Shown: positions 35,059-44,883, counted from the stretch's first letter. The stretch is DNA of 64,000 nt from Halorubrum persicum (GCF_002727125.1 NZ_NHOA01000084.1:1-64000), one strand, 5' to 3'. Translations and numbers: made by a program. The notes: generated by a model from the sequence alone, not told the origin.

Positions 35059-35421
35059 ATGCCCGTTTACGTAGACTACGAAACCCCAGCCGACCTCGCC
35101 GAGCGATCGCTTGAGGCGCTCGAGGTCGCCCGAGACACCGGTACCGTGAAGAAAGGAACCAACGAGACCACGAAGGCCGTCGAGCGCGGCAACGCGGATC
35201 TCGTCATCGTCGCCGAGGACGTCTCCCCCGAGGAGATCGTGATGCACCTCCCCGAACTTGCCGAGGAGAAGGGCATCCCGGTCGTCTTCGTCGACACGCA
35301 GGACGAAGTCGGCCACGCCGCCGGCCTCGAAGTCGGTTCGGCCGCCGCCGCCGTCGTTGACGCCGGCGACGCCGACGACGACGTCGAGGACATCGGCGAG
35401 AAGGTCGCGGAGCTCCGATAA
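35059..35421 (+). CDS. rpl7ae: 50S ribosomal protein L7Ae
   Basis: The 120-residue kink-turn-binding protein is part of the large ribosomal subunit, C/D and H/ACA RNPs and archaeal RNase P. Typical stretches are [29 protein letters not shown] and [16 protein letters not shown]. It is the first gene of the L7Ae-S28e-L24e-Ndk operon conserved in haloarchaea. Normal length. Confidence 0.97.
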   Translation: MPVYVDYETPADLAERSLEALEVARDTGTVKKGTNETTKAVERGNADLVIVAEDVSPEEIVMHLPELAEEKGIPVVFVDTQDEVGHAAGLEVGSAAAAVVDAGDADDDVEDIGEKVAELR

Positions 35422-35427
35422 CCACCC

Positions 35428-35652
35428 ATGAGCGCAGAAGAGGGCACCGGCGACTCGACGACCGCGGAGGTCATCGAGGTCGTCGGCAAGACCGGGATGC
35501 ACGGCGAGGCCATGCAGGTCAAGTGCCGCATCCAGGAAGGATCGAACCAGGGCCGGATCATCACCCGGAACGTCCTGGGCCCCGTCCGCATGGGCGACGT
35601 GCTCCAGCTCCGGGAGACCCAGCGCGACGCCGACTCCATCGGAGGGCGATAA
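35428..35652 (+). CDS. rps28e: 30S ribosomal protein S28e
   Basis: The 74-residue archaeal/eukaryotic small-subunit protein has [19 protein letters not shown] and [11 protein letters not shown], the OB-fold core of S28e, and ends with the typical [12 protein letters not shown]. It lies seven bases after L7Ae and three before L24e. Confidence 0.97.
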   Translation: MSAEEGTGDSTTAEVIEVVGKTGMHGEAMQVKCRIQEGSNQGRIITRNVLGPVRMGDVLQLRETQRDADSIGGR

Positions 35653-35655
35653 CCA

Positions 35656-35844
35656 ATGGTCGAGACACGAACCTGCGACTACACCGGCGAGGAGATCGAG
35701 CCCGGCACGGGCACGATGTACGTCAAGAAGGACGGACAGATCCTCCACTTCGTCGACTCGAAGGCGGAGAAGAACTACTTCCTCGGCCGTGAGGCGCGCG
35801 ACCTCGAGTGGACCGAGGAAGGGCGCAATCAGGGTGGCGAGTAG
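35656..35844 (+). CDS. rpl24e: 50S ribosomal protein L24e
   Basis: This 62-residue protein starts TRTCDYTGEEIEPGTG and has a single Cys here, whereas many L24e proteins have a four-Cys zinc ribbon. The haloarchaeal version often lacks several of these Cys. The segments FVDSKAEKNYFLGR and LEWTEEGR are typical of the family. Its stop abuts the ATG of ndk. Confidence 0.95.
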   Translation: MVETRTCDYTGEEIEPGTGTMYVKKDGQILHFVDSKAEKNYFLGREARDLEWTEEGRNQGGE

Positions 35845-36324
35845 ATGAGCCACCACGACGAGCGCACCTTCGTGATGGTCAAGCCCGACGGCGTGCAGCG
35901 CGGTCTCATCGGCGAGATCGTCTCCCGCTTCGAGGAGCGCGGCCTGAAGCTCGTCGGCGGCAAGTTCATGCAGATCGACGAGGACCTCGCCCACGAGCAT
36001 TACGGTGAACACGAGGGGAAACCGTTCTTCGACGGCCTCGTCGAGTTCATCACCTCCGGCCCCGTCTTCGCGATGGTGTGGGAGGGCGCGGACGCGACCC
36101 GTCAGGTCCGCGCGATGGTCGGCGAGACCGACCCCGCCGAGTCCGCCCCGGGCACGATCCGCGGCGACTTCGGCTTAGACCTCGGCCACAACGTGATCCA
36201 CGCGTCGGACCACGAGGACGAGGGCGCCAACGAGCGCGAGATCGACCTGTTCTTCGACGACGACGAGCTCGTCGACTACGGCCTCGACACCGCCGCCTGG
36301 GTGTACGAGGACGAACAGCACTGA
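35845..36324 (+). CDS. ndk: Nucleoside diphosphate kinase
   Basis: The 159-residue enzyme transfers the gamma phosphate between nucleoside triphosphates and diphosphates. It has [18 protein letters not shown] at the start and the active-site phospho-His in [11 protein letters not shown] near residue 118. The C-terminus carries the acidic residues common in halophilic Ndk. Its position at the end of the L7Ae operon is conserved in archaea. Confidence 0.97.
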   Translation: MSHHDERTFVMVKPDGVQRGLIGEIVSRFEERGLKLVGGKFMQIDEDLAHEHYGEHEGKPFFDGLVEFITSGPVFAMVWEGADATRQVRAMVGETDPAESAPGTIRGDFGLDLGHNVIHASDHEDEGANEREIDLFFDDDELVDYGLDTAAWVYEDEQH

Positions 36325-36348
36325 AACGGCGACGCCGTTTTCGTTTTT
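36324..36348 (+). terminator. Intrinsic terminator after ndk
   Basis: AAACGGC (36324-36330) and GCCGTTT (36334-36340) form a perfect seven-pair stem with a GAC loop, followed by TCGTTTTT. It begins at the last base of the ndk stop codon. Confidence 0.75.
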
Positions 36349-36462
36349 GCCGATGCCGCGGTCCCGAGAGCGATAGCTATTCCGACACACCTCGTTTCCG
36401 GTGAAATCACGGCTAAAAATCGGTGACTGCGACGCGTATCCGGCACAGATCGACTGATAAAC

Positions 36463-36480
36463 CCGGCCAACCGAGGCCGG
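36463..36480 (-). terminator. Hairpin terminator for the gene ending at 36487
   Basis: CCGGCC (36463-36468) and GGCCGG (36475-36480) form a six-pair stem with a six-base loop, and on the minus strand it is followed by GTTTAT. It lies seven bases after the stop codon of that gene. Confidence 0.55.
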
Positions 36481-36486
36481 TCGTTC

Positions 36487-37713
36487 TCAGTCGGATAGCG
36501 CCACGATCCGACCGTCCTCGGCGACGACGAGCACCTCGGCGCTCCCGTCACCGGTCACGTCCGCGAACAGCGGGCCCGCGTACACGACGGCGTTGCCGAT
36601 GTCGCCGCGGGCGATCGCCTCGCCGTTCTGGTTGAGCGCGAGCGCCCTCCCGTTGCGGTTCACCACGACCGGGCCCGGGGAGCCGTCGCCGTCGACGTCC
36701 GCGACGCCGGGCGCGTTCAGCCGCGTGTCGCCGCCGTACTGCTGTTTCCAGACGACCTCGCCGTCGAGCAGGTCGACTGCCCAGACGCTCCCGCTCCCGC
36801 CGACGTACACCCGCCCGGGATCCGCGTCGCCGACGGTGACGGGGAGGTCCTGTAACCCGACCTCGTAGCGACTCCCGCCGTCGGCGACATCGATCGTCTC
36901 CAGGTTTCCGTTCGCGCCGCCGAGCGCGAGCACCGGCCCGCTCCGGGTGTCGGCCGCGCTCCAGCTCAGGGGGGTGACCGACGGCGTCGTCGTCCACCGG
37001 GGCTCGCCGGTCGCGTCGAGCAGACTGATCGAGCGCTCGCCGTCGACGGCGGTCGCGACCGCGACCCCGCGGTCGGCGCTGCCATCGGAGTCGGCGAAGT
37101 CGACGGCCAGCGGCCGGCGCTCAACCGGCGCACCGAGGTCCGTTTCGAACACGGTGTCGCCGTCGGCATCGATCGCGCGAACCGTTCCGTCGGTCGTCGC
37201 CGCGGCGATCTCGGCGTCGCCGTCGCCGTCGAGGTCGCCGATCGCCGGGCGGAGCCCGCCCGGTCCGCCGAGGTCGACGGCGAGCCGCTCGGCGCCGTCG
37301 GTCGGGTCGAGAACGACGAGGGAACCCGGTTCGGTCGTGAACGCGGCGACCTCGTCGCCGCCGAGCTCGCCGGTGACGAGCCCGCTCGTCGCGGGGGGAT
37401 CGGTGCCGTCGGCGTCGTTCGCAGCGCCAGCGCCGCCGACGGTCGTCCTCCACTCCACGTCGCCGCCCGCGGCGGTGGCGCGTATCGTTCGATTTCCGTC
37501 CTCGATCGCCGGCTGGAGGACGAGCGGGTCGCCGTCCATGGTGGCGACGACCGCGCCGCTGCCGTCGTCGCCGCCGACGGGCTCGGACTCCCAGACGACC
37601 TGCGCATCGATCGTCGCGTCGTCGACGCCGACGAACGCGAAGAGCGCGACGCCGACGCCGGTCGCGCCGCCGGCCAACAGGATCAGGCTCGCGAACAGAA
37701 CGCGGCGGTCCAT
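36487..37713 (-). CDS. Membrane-anchored beta-propeller (FG-GAP/PQQ-like repeat) protein
   Basis: The 408-residue protein has one N-terminal signal-anchor helix (LFASLILLAGGATGVGVALF) and then about seven repeats rich in DGDGD and W-containing strands, for example GDLDGDGDAEIAA, DVDGDGSPGPVVV and DVTGDGSAEVLVV. These are calcium-binding integrin-alpha (FG-GAP) or PQQ-like blades and predict a propeller outside the cell. A role in adhesion or sensing is possible but not shown. The start is the ATG at 37713. The neighbour upstream is carbonic anhydrase. Confidence 0.8.
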   Translation of the reverse strand: MDRRVLFASLILLAGGATGVGVALFAFVGVDDATIDAQVVWESEPVGGDDGSGAVVATMDGDPLVLQPAIEDGNRTIRATAAGGDVEWRTTVGGAGAANDADGTDPPATSGLVTGELGGDEVAAFTTEPGSLVVLDPTDGAERLAVDLGGPGGLRPAIGDLDGDGDAEIAAATTDGTVRAIDADGDTVFETDLGAPVERRPLAVDFADSDGSADRGVAVATAVDGERSISLLDATGEPRWTTTPSVTPLSWSAADTRSGPVLALGGANGNLETIDVADGGSRYEVGLQDLPVTVGDADPGRVYVGGSGSVWAVDLLDGEVVWKQQYGGDTRLNAPGVADVDGDGSPGPVVVNRNGRALALNQNGEAIARGDIGNAVVYAGPLFADVTGDGSAEVLVVAEDGRIVALSD

Positions 37714-37865
37714 TACCGACTGGTTCGGTCGTCGCGGTGATACCGCTGTCGGATGCGGCGGGTGAGGAGCGAGCCCGGAGGGCGGACCGGACAGATGGGG
37801 GAACGGACAACGGGGCAGACGGACGACGAACCGCGAGGAGACGGCGGCGCGGCGGTCGATGGAGC

Positions 37866-38570
37866 TTACAGCAATGTGTCGACGTGGTCCGCGTGCGCCG
37901 GTCCCACCCGCTCTCGGAGGGCGTCGGGGTCGCGCTCGCCGTCGGCGTTCACGAGGTAGACCGTCCCGTCGCGGCTCCCGTACGCGCCGTGGAAGTCGTA
38001 GACGAAGCCGTACACGTCGGCGTCGGCGGCTGGTTCGATCTCGCGGGCGAGCGCGACCTGTTCGTGGACGTTGTACTCGACGAGTCGATTCCGGACGCTG
38101 GCGCCGTCGCCGTCGAGCCCCCCGGCTCCGCTGTCGCCGGCGAGCGCGTCGAGGCCGGACTCGACGATCGGAACGAGCTCCGCCACGTCGGCCCGCACGC
38201 CGGGGTCTTCGGGAAGGTCGCCGGTCCGGACCGCGGAGAGGGCCGCGCCGACCGCGCCGCACCCGGTGTGTCCGACGATCGCGAGCGCGTTCGTGCCGGT
38301 GTATACGAGGGGGTACGCGACGCTGCCGGCGAGCACGCGCTCGCCGTCGACGCGGTCGCTCACGCGGTTTCCGATGTTCCCGGCGGTGAAGAGGAACCCC
38401 GGCCGCTCGACCGCCCACATCCCCTCTTGCGACACGCGGGAGTCCGAACAGCAGACGGAGACGACCGGCGGACGCTGGCCGTCGCGCTGGTCGGCGAGGG
38501 CGTCCGCGCCGGGGGACGCGACGTGCTCGTCGTTGCGGTCGAGGAGGTCGGTCAGGAGGTCGCGTCCCAT
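37866..38570 (-). CDS. Beta-class carbonic anhydrase
   Basis: The 234-residue enzyme hydrates CO2 to bicarbonate. Zinc ligands are Cys41 in CSDSRV, His101 and Cys104 in GHTGCGAV, with the catalytic Asp43-Arg45 pair. The segment FTAGNIGNRV follows the first motif as in other beta enzymes. An acidic insertion around 145-160 (GDSGAGGLDGDG) is a halophile feature. It has no signal peptide, so it is cytoplasmic. Confidence 0.92.
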   Translation of the reverse strand: MGRDLLTDLLDRNDEHVASPGADALADQRDGQRPPVVSVCCSDSRVSQEGMWAVERPGFLFTAGNIGNRVSDRVDGERVLAGSVAYPLVYTGTNALAIVGHTGCGAVGAALSAVRTGDLPEDPGVRADVAELVPIVESGLDALAGDSGAGGLDGDGASVRNRLVEYNVHEQVALAREIEPAADADVYGFVYDFHGAYGSRDGTVYLVNADGERDPDALRERVGPAHADHVDTLL

Positions 38571-38687
38571 ACTCGTCGACTCGCTCCCGAGTCTGAAAAG
38601 GGGGACGGACGTGGCGAGAATCGAGACGGGGGGACTGCGGCGATCAGAATCGGGGCGGGACGGCGGCGGCGATCGGAGCGGATCGGA

Positions 38688-38822
38688 TCACGCGATCAGG
38701 CCGACGATCTGCACGAGGAAGCCGATGACGAAGACGGCGAGGAGAGCGATCGTCGCCACCACCACCGCGGGCGCGAGCATCTCGTCGTCCTGATCAAGCA
38801 CGAGCGACTCCATATCTTTCAT
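38688..38822 (-). CDS. Single-TM micro membrane protein (44 aa)
   Basis: The ORF starts MKDMESLVLDQDDEML and continues into one strongly hydrophobic helix (VVVATIALLAVFVIGFLVQIV). The short acidic head and TM tail are typical of haloarchaeal membrane micro-proteins. The second ATG (38813) is an alternative start. The open frame upstream in the same phase is less convincing. A GTTCAAATC element at about 38846-38854 on the minus strand could be its TATA box. Function unknown. Confidence 0.6.
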   Translation of the reverse strand: MKDMESLVLDQDDEMLAPAVVVATIALLAVFVIGFLVQIVGLIA

Positions 38823-39012
38823 GCCAAAGCCGTCGTCGCGACGGGATTTGAACGCTTCGCTCGGCGGAGCGTCCCGTTCGGAGGGGCGACGAAACGGCCC
38901 GAAAACCCTCCTTGCGCCGCCGCTGAGGGGAAGGTTCATGTACCTCTCGACGGACCGTGCGGACGGATGAGTGACGGAGGACGGCTGACGGTCGGGACCG
39001 GACGGGGTGGCG

Positions 39013-39585
39013 ATGTCGAACGGTGACGCCGCTAACGCGGCGACCGGGTCGGCGACCGCAACCGAGCCGTCGGGCGGCGCGTTGATCGTGGTCTGCGGGC
39101 TGCCGGGGGTCGGCAAGTCGACGGTGGCAAAGCGGATCGCCGACCACGTCGACGGCGAGATCCTCCGGACCGACGTGGTTCGGAAGGGACTGTTCGACGA
39201 GCCGGCGTACACCGACGCGGAGACGGAGACGGTGTACGCGGAGCTGATCGAGCGCGCTCGCGACCGCGTCGCCGACGGCGACACCGTCGTCCTCGACGCG
39301 ACGTTCGCTGACGCCCGGTTCCGCGCCGACGCCCGCGAGGTGGGCGAGCGGGTCGCGGACGAGTTCGCGCTCGTCGAGGTGACGTGCGACGAGCCGGTCG
39401 TCAAGCGCCGGATCGAGCGCCGCGACGGGATCAGCGACGCCGACTTCGAGATCCACCTCCACTTCAAGGAGCTGTTCGACCGGATCGAACCCGACCACGT
39501 CGTCGTCGACAACTCCGGCGATCAGGCGGAGACGTTCGCGCAGATCGACGCCGCGTTCGGCGAGGCGGGGCGCGACCGCGACTGA
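39013..39585 (+). CDS. P-loop kinase (AAA_33 / zeta-toxin-like or gluconokinase-like)
   Basis: The 190-residue P-loop kinase has Walker A GLPGVGKST near residue 31 and a lid region with RIERRDGISDADFEIH. The set RTDVVRKGLF and DATFADARFR is typical of the AAA_33 group, which includes small-molecule kinases, polynucleotide kinases and zeta-like proteins. The substrate cannot be predicted. A GTG two codons upstream (39007) is an alternative start. No antitoxin-like gene is adjacent. Confidence 0.8.
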   Translation: MSNGDAANAATGSATATEPSGGALIVVCGLPGVGKSTVAKRIADHVDGEILRTDVVRKGLFDEPAYTDAETETVYAELIERARDRVADGDTVVLDATFADARFRADAREVGERVADEFALVEVTCDEPVVKRRIERRDGISDADFEIHLHFKELFDRIEPDHVVVDNSGDQAETFAQIDAAFGEAGRDRD

Positions 39586-39737
39586 GCGAGAAGGTCGGGC
39601 GCCGTTGAGCGCGAGAGACCGGGCGCCGTCGGCGGCGAACCGCGCCCGTGAGGACGGCCGGCGGGTCGCGCGATCCTGACCGCTCGCCGGTCGTGCTAAC
39701 GCCCCTCACGAGAAACGCGCACACGCGTCTCCCATCA

Positions 39738-39744
39738 CTTATAC
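39738..39744 (+). promoter_or_regulatory. TATA-like box of eif1A
   Basis: CTTATAC lies about 27 nt before the ATG at 39767, predicting a leaderless mRNA. The gap 39586-39737 shows no gene. Confidence 0.6.
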
Positions 39745-39766
39745 GGCCGACCGTCGTACTACCTGT

Positions 39767-40051
39767 ATGAGCGAAGAATCCGGGCGACGGAACCTCCGAA
39801 TGCCCAACGACGACGAAGTGTTCGCCGTGGTGACGGAACACCTCGGCGGGAACCACGTGCGACTGCGCTGCGTCGACGGCGAGACGCGAATGGGCCGGAT
39901 CCCCGGCCGCATGAAGTATCGGACCTGGATCAGCGAGGGCGACGTGGTCCTCGCGGAGCCGTGGGACTGGCAGGACGAGAAAGCGAACGTCGAGTGGCGG
40001 TACGACGACGACGACGCGGACCAGCTCCGGCGCGAAGGCCACATTCAGTAA
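39767..40051 (+). CDS. eif1A: Translation initiation factor 1A
   Basis: The 94-residue OB-fold factor corresponds to bacterial IF1 and blocks the A site during initiation. It starts [22 protein letters not shown] and has [23 protein letters not shown], which is diagnostic of archaeal eIF1A. The C-terminus is acidic and then basic. It stands as a single-gene transcript. Confidence 0.96.
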   Translation: MSEESGRRNLRMPNDDEVFAVVTEHLGGNHVRLRCVDGETRMGRIPGRMKYRTWISEGDVVLAEPWDWQDEKANVEWRYDDDDADQLRREGHIQ

Positions 40052-40135
40052 CGCCCGCCGCCGCACCACTAGGCCGTCGCGGCCGTATCGCGTACGAAAC
40101 ACCGTTCGAACCGAGCGAGCGACAGCGCCGAGCGC

Positions 40136-41278
40136 CTATCTGCTGAACTCGATCGCCGCGCCCTGTCCGAAGCCGACGCAGAGCGTCGCGAGCCCGCGGT
40201 CGGCGTCGCGCTTCTGCATCTCGTGGATCAGGGTGACGGGGAGCCGCGCGCCGGAGGCGCCGAGCGGGTGGCCGATGGCGATGGCGCCGCCGTTGACGTT
40301 GTAGATGTCCTCGTCGATGCCGAGCTCGCGCCGTGAGTACTCGCACTGGGAGGCGAACGCCTCGTTGAGCTCCACGAGGTCGTAGTCGTCGATGGTCCGA
40401 CCGGCGCGGTCGAGCAGGCTCCGGGTCGCGGGCACCGGACCGATCCCCATCACGGTGGGGTCGACGCCGGCGACCGCGTTCGTGCCGACCTCCGCGAGCA
40501 CGTCGAGGCCGTGGTCCTCCGCGAACGCCTTGCTCGTGACGAGCGTCAGCGACGCGCCGTCGGAGATCTGCGAGGAGTTCCCCGCGGTCACCGTTCCGTC
40601 GCCGGTGAAGGCGGGAGAGAGTCCGGAGAGCTTCTCGGCGGTCGTGTCCGGGCGGATCCCCTCGTCAGCCTCGACGAGCCCGTCATCGGTCTCCACGGGG
40701 ACGATCTCGTCGTCGAAGCGCCCCGACTCGGTCGCCTCGGCGGCGCGCTGGTGGCTCCGCGCGGCGTACTCGTCTTGGGCCTCGCGGCTCACGCCGTACT
40801 CCTCGGCCACCTTCTCGGCGGTCATTCCCATCTGGAGCTGGAACACGTTGTACTGCTCCGAGAGCTCGGGGTGGAGGTGCTGGTAGGAGTCGCCGTCCAT
40901 CGGGACGCGACTCATGCTCTCGACGCCGCCCGCGACGATGCAGTCGCGGTTCCCGGCCGCGATCGCGTCCGCCGCCGAGATGATCGCCTGCATCGAGGAG
41001 GCGCACCAGCGGTTGATCGAGGTCGCCGGCACCGACTCGCCGAGGTCGGAGAGCAGCGCGATGACGCGCGCGACGTTGTTGTCCTGTTCGGTCCGCTGCT
41101 GGGCGACTCCCCACATCAGGTCGTCGACGTGGTCGCTCGTCAGCCCCGTCTCCGCGAGCGTGTGGTCGATGAGCCGCGTCGAGAGGTCCTCGCTGCGGAC
41201 GTCCGCGTAGACGCCCCCGTCTCGTCCCTGCGGCGTTCGATATGCGGCGGCGATAACCGGCGTCGTTTCGTCTGTCAT
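40136..41278 (-). CDS. Acetyl-CoA C-acyltransferase (thiolase)
   Basis: The 380-residue thiolase has the acyl-accepting Cys in [11 protein letters not shown] near 89, the [11 protein letters not shown] loop, the [19 protein letters not shown] motif and the second catalytic Cys in [10 protein letters not shown] near the C-terminus. It makes or cleaves acetoacetyl-CoA or longer 3-ketoacyl-CoA. It could feed the mevalonate pathway or fatty acid degradation. No partner genes (HMG-CoA synthase, dehydrogenases) are next to it. Confidence 0.92.
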   Translation of the reverse strand: MTDETTPVIAAAYRTPQGRDGGVYADVRSEDLSTRLIDHTLAETGLTSDHVDDLMWGVAQQRTEQDNNVARVIALLSDLGESVPATSINRWCASSMQAIISAADAIAAGNRDCIVAGGVESMSRVPMDGDSYQHLHPELSEQYNVFQLQMGMTAEKVAEEYGVSREAQDEYAARSHQRAAEATESGRFDDEIVPVETDDGLVEADEGIRPDTTAEKLSGLSPAFTGDGTVTAGNSSQISDGASLTLVTSKAFAEDHGLDVLAEVGTNAVAGVDPTVMGIGPVPATRSLLDRAGRTIDDYDLVELNEAFASQCEYSRRELGIDEDIYNVNGGAIAIGHPLGASGARLPVTLIHEMQKRDADRGLATLCVGFGQGAAIEFSR

Positions 41279-41348
41279 GAACGATCACTGGCCGGTCGGG
41301 GACTTAAAAGGGCGTGGAACCAGAAACAATCCGACCGGAGTTCACCGT

Positions 41349-42914
41349 TTATTCCGTCAGGAGATTCTCGCCGGTCATCTCGGCGGGCCGGTCGATACCG
41401 ATCAGGTCGACGAGCGTGGGGGCGATGTCACAGAGGGAGCCGTTCTCGCGGACCGCGCGCCCGCCGTCGTCGCCGTCGGGGGTCAGGTAGACGAACGGGA
41501 CCGGGTTGAACGTGTGTGCGGTGTGAGGATTGTCGAGGGTGCCCATGTCGTCGGCGTTGCCGTGGTCGGCCGTCACGACCGCGTGACCGCCCGCGTCGGC
41601 GACCGCGTCGAGGAGCCGATCGAGCTGGGCGTCGACCGCCTCGACCGCCTCCACCGCGGCGTCGAAGTCGCCGGTGTGGCCCACCATGTCGGGGTTCGCG
41701 TAGTTCAACACCAGCAGGTCCGGGTCGTCAGCCTCGATGATCCCGACCGCCTCGTCGGTCAGCTCCGGAGCCGACATCTCCGGCTGCAGGTCGTACGTCG
41801 GCACGTCCGGGCTCTCGACGATCTCGCGCCGCTCGCCGGGGAACTCCACCTCGCGACCGCCGTTGAGGAAGTACGTCACGTGCGGGTACTTCTCCGATTC
41901 GGCGATCCGGAGCTGGGTCAGGTCGGCGTCGGCGACGACCTCGCCGATGGTGTTCTCGGGCATCTCCGGCGGGAACGCCACCGGGAAGTCGAACGTCTCG
42001 TCGTACTCGGTCATCGTGGTCATGCGGATCTCCGGCTGGTCCAGATCGAACCTCCACGCGGGTCGGGTGTCGGTGAGCATCCGGACCAGCTGGCGGGCGC
42101 GGTCCGCGCGGAAGTTGAAGAAGACGACCGCGTCGCCGTCGGCGAGCGCGGGCTCATCGGCCACCAGCGTCGGCTCGATGAACTCGTCCGTCTCGCCACG
42201 GGCGTGCGCCTCGGTCGCGGCCCCGACCGCCGTCTCGGCCACGTGGGGGGCCTCGCGCTCGACGATCGCGTCGTACGCCTTCCTGGTCCGCTCCCAGTTC
42301 TCGTCCCGGTCCATCGCGTGGTAGCGGCCCATCACGGTCGCGACGTGTCCGGTCCCGCGCTCGTCGGCCTTCGCGGTCACGTCCGCGAGGAACTCGTCGG
42401 CGATCTCCGGGGCGGTGTCCCGACCGTCCGTGAACGCGTGGCTCGTCGCCGGCACGCCCGCGTCCGCCGCGGCGTCGATCAGCGCGAGCAGGTGCTCCAC
42501 GTCCGAGTGGACGCCGCCGTCGGAGACCAGCCCCATGAAGTGGACCCGGCCTCCGGTCGACTCGACGTGGTCGAGCGCGCCCGCGATGGCGTCGTTATCG
42601 GAGAGCGACCCCTCCGCGAGCGCGTCCGTGATCCGGGTGTACGCCTGCTTGACGACCCGGCCCGCGCCGATGTTCAGGTGGCCGACCTCGGAGTTCCCCA
42701 TCTGACCCTCCGGGAGTCCCACGCGCCGCCCGTGGACGGCGAGCCGCCCGTCCGCGCCGCGCTCGGTCGCGGCGTCGAACGCCGGCGTGTCCGCCGCTGC
42801 GACCGCGTCGCGGCCCGCCGGTCGACCAGCGGGATCGACCGTCTCGCCGTCCTCGCCCGCGTCCGTCCCGCCGCCGAGACCCCATCCGTCCAGAATGATG
42901 AGCGCCGTTTCCAT
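41349..42914 (-). CDS. gpmI: 2,3-bisphosphoglycerate-independent phosphoglycerate mutase
   Basis: The 521-residue alkaline-phosphatase-fold enzyme interconverts 3- and 2-phosphoglycerate. The first metal Asp is Asp9 in LIILDGWGLG. The phospho-acceptor Ser75 is in MGNSEVGHLNIGAGR. The metal site is completed by TADHGNADDM near the C-terminus. It is the bacterial-type iPGM rather than archaeal aPGM. The ATG at 42914 was chosen because family proteins start just before this motif. An acidic insert lies at 15-45. Confidence 0.94.
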   Translation of the reverse strand: METALIILDGWGLGGGTDAGEDGETVDPAGRPAGRDAVAAADTPAFDAATERGADGRLAVHGRRVGLPEGQMGNSEVGHLNIGAGRVVKQAYTRITDALAEGSLSDNDAIAGALDHVESTGGRVHFMGLVSDGGVHSDVEHLLALIDAAADAGVPATSHAFTDGRDTAPEIADEFLADVTAKADERGTGHVATVMGRYHAMDRDENWERTRKAYDAIVEREAPHVAETAVGAATEAHARGETDEFIEPTLVADEPALADGDAVVFFNFRADRARQLVRMLTDTRPAWRFDLDQPEIRMTTMTEYDETFDFPVAFPPEMPENTIGEVVADADLTQLRIAESEKYPHVTYFLNGGREVEFPGERREIVESPDVPTYDLQPEMSAPELTDEAVGIIEADDPDLLVLNYANPDMVGHTGDFDAAVEAVEAVDAQLDRLLDAVADAGGHAVVTADHGNADDMGTLDNPHTAHTFNPVPFVYLTPDGDDGGRAVRENGSLCDIAPTLVDLIGIDRPAEMTGENLLTE

Positions 42915-43108
42915 ACCGGCAGTTCCCGGCGACGGGGTAACTACCCTTCGCTCCGACCGACCGGCGGGCGCGGCCTCCGCAACCACGGACGCGACATCGA
43001 CGCCCGCCGGTGGCCACCGGACGCGACCTCGGTGACCACCCGCGGGAGGGCGATTCGGTCGGGCGACGTAAGTCAGCCTTTTCCCTCTGCGACGCTAACC
43101 ATACGTTA

Positions 43109-43780
43109 ATGGACTCCGCGGTACTGCTCGATCTCCTCGGCAACGAGAACCGGCGGCGCATCCTCCGGCTGCTCGCCACCAAACCCTGTTACGTCACGGA
43201 GATCTCGGAGTACCTCGACGTGAGCCCGAAGGCGGTCATCGACCACCTGCGGAAGCTGGAGGAGGCCGGTCTCATCGAGTCGACCACCGACGACCAGCGC
43301 CGGAAGTACTTCCGCATCACGCGGAGCCTCCGGCTGGAGGTGAGCGTCTCCCCGTACGGCTTCGGCGCGAAGAGCGCGTACCCGGCGAAGAACAGCTTCG
43401 ACATGGCGTCGCGGTGTCAGCACCTCTCGATAGAGGTCCCCGACGGCTCCGGCTCGTCGAGCAACCTGGCCGATCTGGCCGGCGAGTTCGGCCGACTCCA
43501 GAACCTCGACCGGGAGCTCTCTCTGGCCCAGCGGTGGGTGCAGGGCCGCGTGGAGGACACGCTGGCGGAGATCGACGAACGACTCGGAACGGAGTCGGAC
43601 AGTCGGTTTTTCGCGGCGGTCCTCGCCGCGCTGGTCGAGACCGAGGGCACTCCGGCCGCGGTCGCCGACGAGGTCGGTGCCCGCGAGGAGACGGTGACTG
43701 ACGCGCTCCGCCGGCTCGCCGACGTCGGGGTCGTCGCGCGCGACGGCTCCGCCGACGTGGACCGCTACCGGATCCGATAG
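43109..43780 (+). CDS. ArsR-type winged-helix transcription regulator
   Basis: The 223-residue DNA-binding protein has an N-terminal HTH (LLDLLGNENRRRILRLL, then EISEYLDVSPKAVIDHLRKL) followed by a wing with RRKYFRI. The middle part is a longer region with a predicted coiled-coil-like helix. A second short HTH-like unit is at the C-terminus (AVADEVGAREETVTDALRRL). Proteins of this layout are frequent in haloarchaea; targets are unknown. A CCTTTT element lies about 27 nt before the ATG. Confidence 0.87.
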   Translation: MDSAVLLDLLGNENRRRILRLLATKPCYVTEISEYLDVSPKAVIDHLRKLEEAGLIESTTDDQRRKYFRITRSLRLEVSVSPYGFGAKSAYPAKNSFDMASRCQHLSIEVPDGSGSSSNLADLAGEFGRLQNLDRELSLAQRWVQGRVEDTLAEIDERLGTESDSRFFAAVLAALVETEGTPAAVADEVGAREETVTDALRRLADVGVVARDGSADVDRYRIR

Positions 43781-43868
43781 GGAACCGAGAGCGCCCCCTG
43801 GAGAGCAGATCCCTGCACGACCGGCCGCTTCCGGAACCTTTTGGCGCGCCCCCGGGAGAGGTCGATGC

Positions 43869-44789
43869 GTGAGCCGAGCACGGAATCTCGCGTTGTTTCT
43901 CGTCCTCGCCGCCGTCTGGGGCTCCGCATTCATGGCGATCAAGGCCGGGCTGGCGTACTTCCCCCCCGTGCTGTTCGCCGCCCTCAGGTACGACCTCGCG
44001 GCCGTCGTCATGATCGCGTACGCGGCGTACGTCGTCGACGACCCGATCCCGCGAGGTCGCGACGAGTGGGCCGTCGTCGCGGTCGGCGCGACGCTGATCA
44101 TCGCCGCCTACCACGCGTTCCTCTTCATCGGCGAGAGCGACCCGGCCGTGACGAGCGCGGTCGCGGCGGTGATCGTGAGCCTCTCGCCCGTCCTGACGAC
44201 CGTCTTCGCGCGTGCGTTCCTCCCCTCCGAGCGGCTGACCGTCGTCGGCGTGATCGGCCTCCTCGTCGGGCTCGTCGGGGCGGTCGTGCTGGCCGCGCCG
44301 GACCCGAACAATCTCGCCGGAGGCGGCACGGTCCCGAAACTGCTCGTGTTGCTGGCGGCGGCGGCGTTCGCGCTCGGCTCGGTGTTGACCCGGGCGTCCG
44401 ACGACGACCTCCCGATCGAGACGATGGAGGCGTGGTCGATGCTCCTCGGCGCCGCGCTGATGCACCTGCTGTCGCTCGCGCTCGGCGAGTCGCTCTCGGG
44501 CGTGACGTGGACCGCCGAAGCGGTCCTCGCGCTCGGCTACCTCTCGGTCGTCGCCAGCGGGCTCGGGTTCCTCATCTACTTCGATCTCCTCGACCGGCTC
44601 GGCCCGATCGAGATCAACCTCGTCTCGTACGTCGCACCGGTGTTCGCCGCGGTCTCGGGCTGGGTGTTCCTCCGGGAGGCGATCACGCTCAACACCGTCG
44701 GCGGCTTCCTGATCATCTGCGCCGGGTTCGCGCTGGTGAAGCGGGAGGCGTTCCAGGACGCGCTCCGGGAGTACGACGTGCTCGGGTAG
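43869..44789 (+). CDS. EamA/DMT family transporter
   Basis: The 306-residue membrane protein has ten TM helices in two EamA repeats. The first repeat starts AAVWGSAFMAIK, the classic DMT signature, and the second repeats the fold after residue 150. Family members export or exchange metabolites such as amino acids or nucleosides. It starts with GTG at 43869; an ATG in another frame at 43865 was rejected. Its neighbours give no substrate hint. Confidence 0.88.
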   Translation: MSRARNLALFLVLAAVWGSAFMAIKAGLAYFPPVLFAALRYDLAAVVMIAYAAYVVDDPIPRGRDEWAVVAVGATLIIAAYHAFLFIGESDPAVTSAVAAVIVSLSPVLTTVFARAFLPSERLTVVGVIGLLVGLVGAVVLAAPDPNNLAGGGTVPKLLVLLAAAAFALGSVLTRASDDDLPIETMEAWSMLLGAALMHLLSLALGESLSGVTWTAEAVLALGYLSVVASGLGFLIYFDLLDRLGPIEINLVSYVAPVFAAVSGWVFLREAITLNTVGGFLIICAGFALVKREAFQDALREYDVLG

Positions 44790-44853
44790 CCGGTGCGTCT
44801 CGCGTCGGCACGGCTTGCTTGCCCTGAGTCAACACGGCACACGTCCGGGGTGG

Positions 44854-44861
44854 TTTTTATA
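44854..44861 (+). promoter_or_regulatory. TATA box of the GNAT gene
   Basis: TTTTTATA lies about 27 nt before the ATG at 44884, predicting a leaderless transcript. Confidence 0.6.
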
Positions 44862-44883
44862 CGCATCCGCGAGACGTGCGCGT

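Noticed and set aside
39007-39585. Possible zeta-type toxin
   Set aside because: The P-loop kinase has the general AAA_33 fold, but no antitoxin-like small gene precedes it and many metabolic kinases share these motifs.
41277-43109. A 610-codon plus-strand frame opposite gpmI
   Set aside because: It is antisense to a complete phosphoglycerate mutase with all active-site motifs.
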